64,000 bases of DNA from Alphaproteobacteria bacterium (GTDB lineage: Bacteria; Pseudomonadota; Alphaproteobacteria; Oceanibaculales; Oceanibaculaceae). The translations under genes were made by a program, and so were the position numbers. Below are positions 61,609 through 64,000 of this stretch, in pieces. The notes below the pieces were generated by a model. It did no database searches. It was not told the DNA's origin and saw nothing but the letters and a program-made list of their open reading frames with translations. Within the stretch, counting starts at the first letter, position 1. Each line of letters starts with the position of its first letter. Location: the NCBI GenBank assembly GCA_018823745.1, contig JAHJHR010000017.1, positions 558,001-622,000 on the forward strand. Direction: 5' to 3'.

Positions 61609-62715
61609 ATGCGAGGCTTTTTATTAATTAGAAGATTCGCAATCGATATGGGGAGATGGTCGATGGGGGAAGCGCTGCCGCATTCCTATTTCTCGACCGA
61701 CCGGCTGAACCGGGAAGAGAAATTCCCGGTCTGGCGCGACAGTGTTTCTGTCATCTACCAGGCCGATCTCGCGTCACCCGGGGATGTGGATGGCTTTCAC
61801 GCGCTGACCGACGGCTATCTGTTCGGCGCCATGTCGCAGATCAGGTGCAGGTCCAGCCAGCAGCATTTCAAGCGTGACCGGATGCGCATCGACCGCGATG
61901 GCATCGACCATTACATGATCCAGCTGTTCACGCGCGGTCGCTGCCACGCCCGCACGCCGCAAGGCGATGTCGTCATAGAGGCGGGTGACATCTGCGTGTT
62001 CGACAATGCACAGACCCTGGACACCACCAACGAGGATTTCGATCTGCTCGCCTTGTTCGTGCCGCGCTCCCTGCTGGCGCCGCACATCAAGGACCCGGAC
62101 CGCCGCCATTATCAGTGCATCCGGGGGAACGATCCACTCACGCGTCTGCTGCGCACCCACATGCTGGAGCTGCAGAAGCAGGCGCCGTCCATGACCCTTG
62201 ACCAGGGCGGGCTGGCCGTTTCTCCCACGACAGCCCTGCTCGCCGCCGCGTTGAACGGCAACCCGCACGAGAATGAAGGCGGGGAGCAGGCGATCCGCAT
62301 GGCCATCGTCACCACGCTGAAGCGCTATATCGATGAGAATATCGAGGATACCGCCCTCTCGCCCGAAAGCGTCGCCGAAATCTTCGGGATATCACGCAGC
62401 CGGCTGTACAAGCTGTTCCAGCATTATGATGGCGTTGCCTCCTATATCCGTGACCGCCGGCTGGCGCATGCGCTGACCATCCTGACCGACCCGACGCAGC
62501 AGCAGCGCAAGATCATCGATGTGTCGCTATCGGTAGGTTTCAGCAGCGAATCCTCCTTCATCCGTGCCTTTCGCCGGCGGTATGGCTTTACACCATCGGA
62601 GGCGCGTCAGGCCGGGGCCTACGCCCACCTTCCAGGCGACGATTTGGATAAGCCCGAAACCGGATTGTTCGGTGACAGGGAATGGGAGTGGTGGATACGT
62701 TCCCTTCAGGCGTAG
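61609..62715 (+). CDS. AraC family transcriptional regulator
   Basis: C-terminal double HTH (SPESVAEIFGISRSRLYKLFQHYDGVASYIRDRRLAHAL...IIDVSLSVGFSSESSFIRAFRRRYGFTPSEAR); actual start may be internal (61654 or 61639). Confidence 0.92.
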   Translation: MRGFLLIRRFAIDMGRWSMGEALPHSYFSTDRLNREEKFPVWRDSVSVIYQADLASPGDVDGFHALTDGYLFGAMSQIRCRSSQQHFKRDRMRIDRDGIDHYMIQLFTRGRCHARTPQGDVVIEAGDICVFDNAQTLDTTNEDFDLLALFVPRSLLAPHIKDPDRRHYQCIRGNDPLTRLLRTHMLELQKQAPSMTLDQGGLAVSPTTALLAAALNGNPHENEGGEQAIRMAIVTTLKRYIDENIEDTALSPESVAEIFGISRSRLYKLFQHYDGVASYIRDRRLAHALTILTDPTQQQRKIIDVSLSVGFSSESSFIRAFRRRYGFTPSEARQAGAYAHLPGDDLDKPETGLFGDREWEWWIRSLQA

Positions 62716-64000
62716 AAGGCCATGTCAATGTCGGCGGCGGAGAGGACGCTGATGCCAAGGAAGGTGAGGGTTGCGCCCGCCACCTCAATGACCACGCCAT
62801 CCCCGGTCACGGCCTGATTGGTGATCGCCGCTTGCAGTTCCGCCAACGTCGCATTCTCCACCGCAAGACGGTCCGTGCCCTGCTGGAAGTCGGTTATGCT
62901 CGGCGTCAGCGCGGCATTCGAAAAATCTACGTCGAAGCCGCGCAGCACGAACAAATCCGCGCCCTCGCCGCCGGTCAGCGTGTCGTCGCCGAAACCGCTG
63001 TAGAGCACATCGTCACCACCCCCGCCGCTGATCGAATCATGGCCCTTGCCGCCGCGGATGGTGTCGTTGCCAGCCCCGCCAATGATGGTGTCGCTGCCTT
63101 GATTGCCCTGCGCCCAGTTATTGCCGCCGCCGGTCATGTCGATGATGTCGTTGCCATCGCGGCCGGACAGGATGTCGTTGCCGGCACCGCCGGTGATGGT
63201 GTCGTTGCCGATATTGCCGGTCAGGATGTCGCTGCCGCCACCGCCGGTGAGTTCGATGGGCTCCGGCCCGTTATGGATGGTGACGGTATCTGGGTCGGGC
63301 GGCGGCGGGGGCGCGACAGGAATCCCCCGGACCGTCAGCACGGCATCGTTGCCGGTGCCGCCGGCATAGCTGATCTGGAAGGTATAGCCGCTGCGCGTCA
63401 GGTTCGTGCCTTCGGCGAGGCCGTCGAAAGTGCCGGTGATCCCGTCCACACCGTCATTGTCGATGAGTATCAGGTTGTCGCCGACGCTGAAGCTGCCGCC
63501 GATCGAGATGTCCAGCGTGGCGCCACCGAGATCGACCGTGCCGGTGACGTCGATCTGGTCGTACTGGGTGCCGGCGGTGGTGCCGTCCAGCTCGAAACTG
63601 GCGGTGCCGCCGGCCAGCAGGGTCAGGTCGCCGGTCTTCAGGGTGCCGGGACTGGCGCCCGCCGCGATGGTGCCGCCGCTCTGTACCGTCACGGTGCCCG
63701 CCACCGTGCCGGTGCCGCCCAGCGTGCCGCCCGACGCCACGGTGACGGTCGACGCGGCGGCCAGCGATCCGGTCACCGCCAGCGTGCCGGCCGAGATCAT
63801 CGTCGTGCCGGTATAGGTATTGGCGCCGCTCAGGGTCAGTGTGCCGGTGCCGGTCTTCTCCAGCGAGCCGGTGCCGGTGATGACATTTACCATCGTCATG
63901 GTGACGGCGCTGGAGAGTTCCAGCGATCCCGTCACACCGATACCGCCGGTGATGACCGAACCGGATTCAAGGGTCAGCTCGTTGGTGCCGCCGGTGAAGT
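62706..64000 (-). CDS. C-terminal part of secreted repeat protein: autotransporter-associated beta-strand repeats plus RTX calcium-binding repeats (5' end outside window)
   Basis: GSLEKTGTGTLTLSGANTYTGTTMISAGTLAVTGS (PATR-type) and GGAGNDILSGRDGNDII...GGAGNDTIRGGKGHDSISGGGGDDVLYSG (RTX, 62943-63254); frame open to window edge. Confidence 0.92.
   Translation of the reverse strand, partial: FTGGTNELTLESGSVITGGIGVTGSLELSSAVTMTMVNVITGTGSLEKTGTGTLTLSGANTYTGTTMISAGTLAVTGSLAAASTVTVASGGTLGGTGTVAGTVTVQSGGTIAAGASPGTLKTGDLTLLAGGTASFELDGTTAGTQYDQIDVTGTVDLGGATLDISIGGSFSVGDNLILIDNDGVDGITGTFDGLAEGTNLTRSGYTFQISYAGGTGNDAVLTVRGIPVAPPPPPDPDTVTIHNGPEPIELTGGGGSDILTGNIGNDTITGGAGNDILSGRDGNDIIDMTGGGNNWAQGNQGSDTIIGGAGNDTIRGGKGHDSISGGGGDDVLYSGFGDDTLTGGEGADLFVLRGFDVDFSNAALTPSITDFQQGTDRLAVENATLAELQAAITNQAVTGDGVVIEVAGATLTFLGISVLSAADIDMAFYA

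Noticed and set aside
61377-61631. 84-aa Cys-containing plus-strand ORF upstream of the AraC gene (possible second peptide)
   Set aside because: No leader motif or convincing RBS, overlaps other frames of equal quality; probably the AraC 5' region
62943-63254. CRISPR-like short regular repeats on the right edge
   Set aside because: Repeats are coding RTX nonapeptide units (GGxGxDxx) within an open reading frame, not spacer-separated identical repeats

Overview
GC-rich chromosomal window, alphaproteobacterial in gene content and order (Rhodospirillales-like; this is an inference from der-bamB-YfgM, alr-mlaE-mlaF-radA-cvpA-purF, purE-purK, COQ9-def, and DUF2794/DUF2842/DUF1194 genes). About 60 coding regions are supported, one tRNA-Ser(GGA), several rho-independent terminators and several intergenic palindromic elements. 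Most of 1-53 kb is ordinary core or metabolic sequence, interrupted by two strikingly AT-rich single-gene islands (about 15.6-16.6 kb and 42.6-43.8 kb). From the tRNA-Ser (53.05 kb) onward the content is more accessory: a TetR/SDR/MFS module with twin palindromic operators, an orphan FabF-like ketosynthase, a tyrosine-recombinase C-terminal remnant, and at the right edge the most interesting locus. That locus holds a candidate NHLP/Nif11-type RiPP precursor (60923..61339, minus strand) with a double-glycine leader end and a Cys-free, Met-rich 27-aa putative core, next to an AraC-type regulator and a secreted-protein gene combining autotransporter-type beta-strand repeats with RTX calcium-binding repeats, which runs off the window. 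A second notable item is a composite palindromic intergenic element present twice in tandem (50748-50949) whose hairpin arms differ by compensatory substitutions. All product names come from reading the translations; no database search was run.
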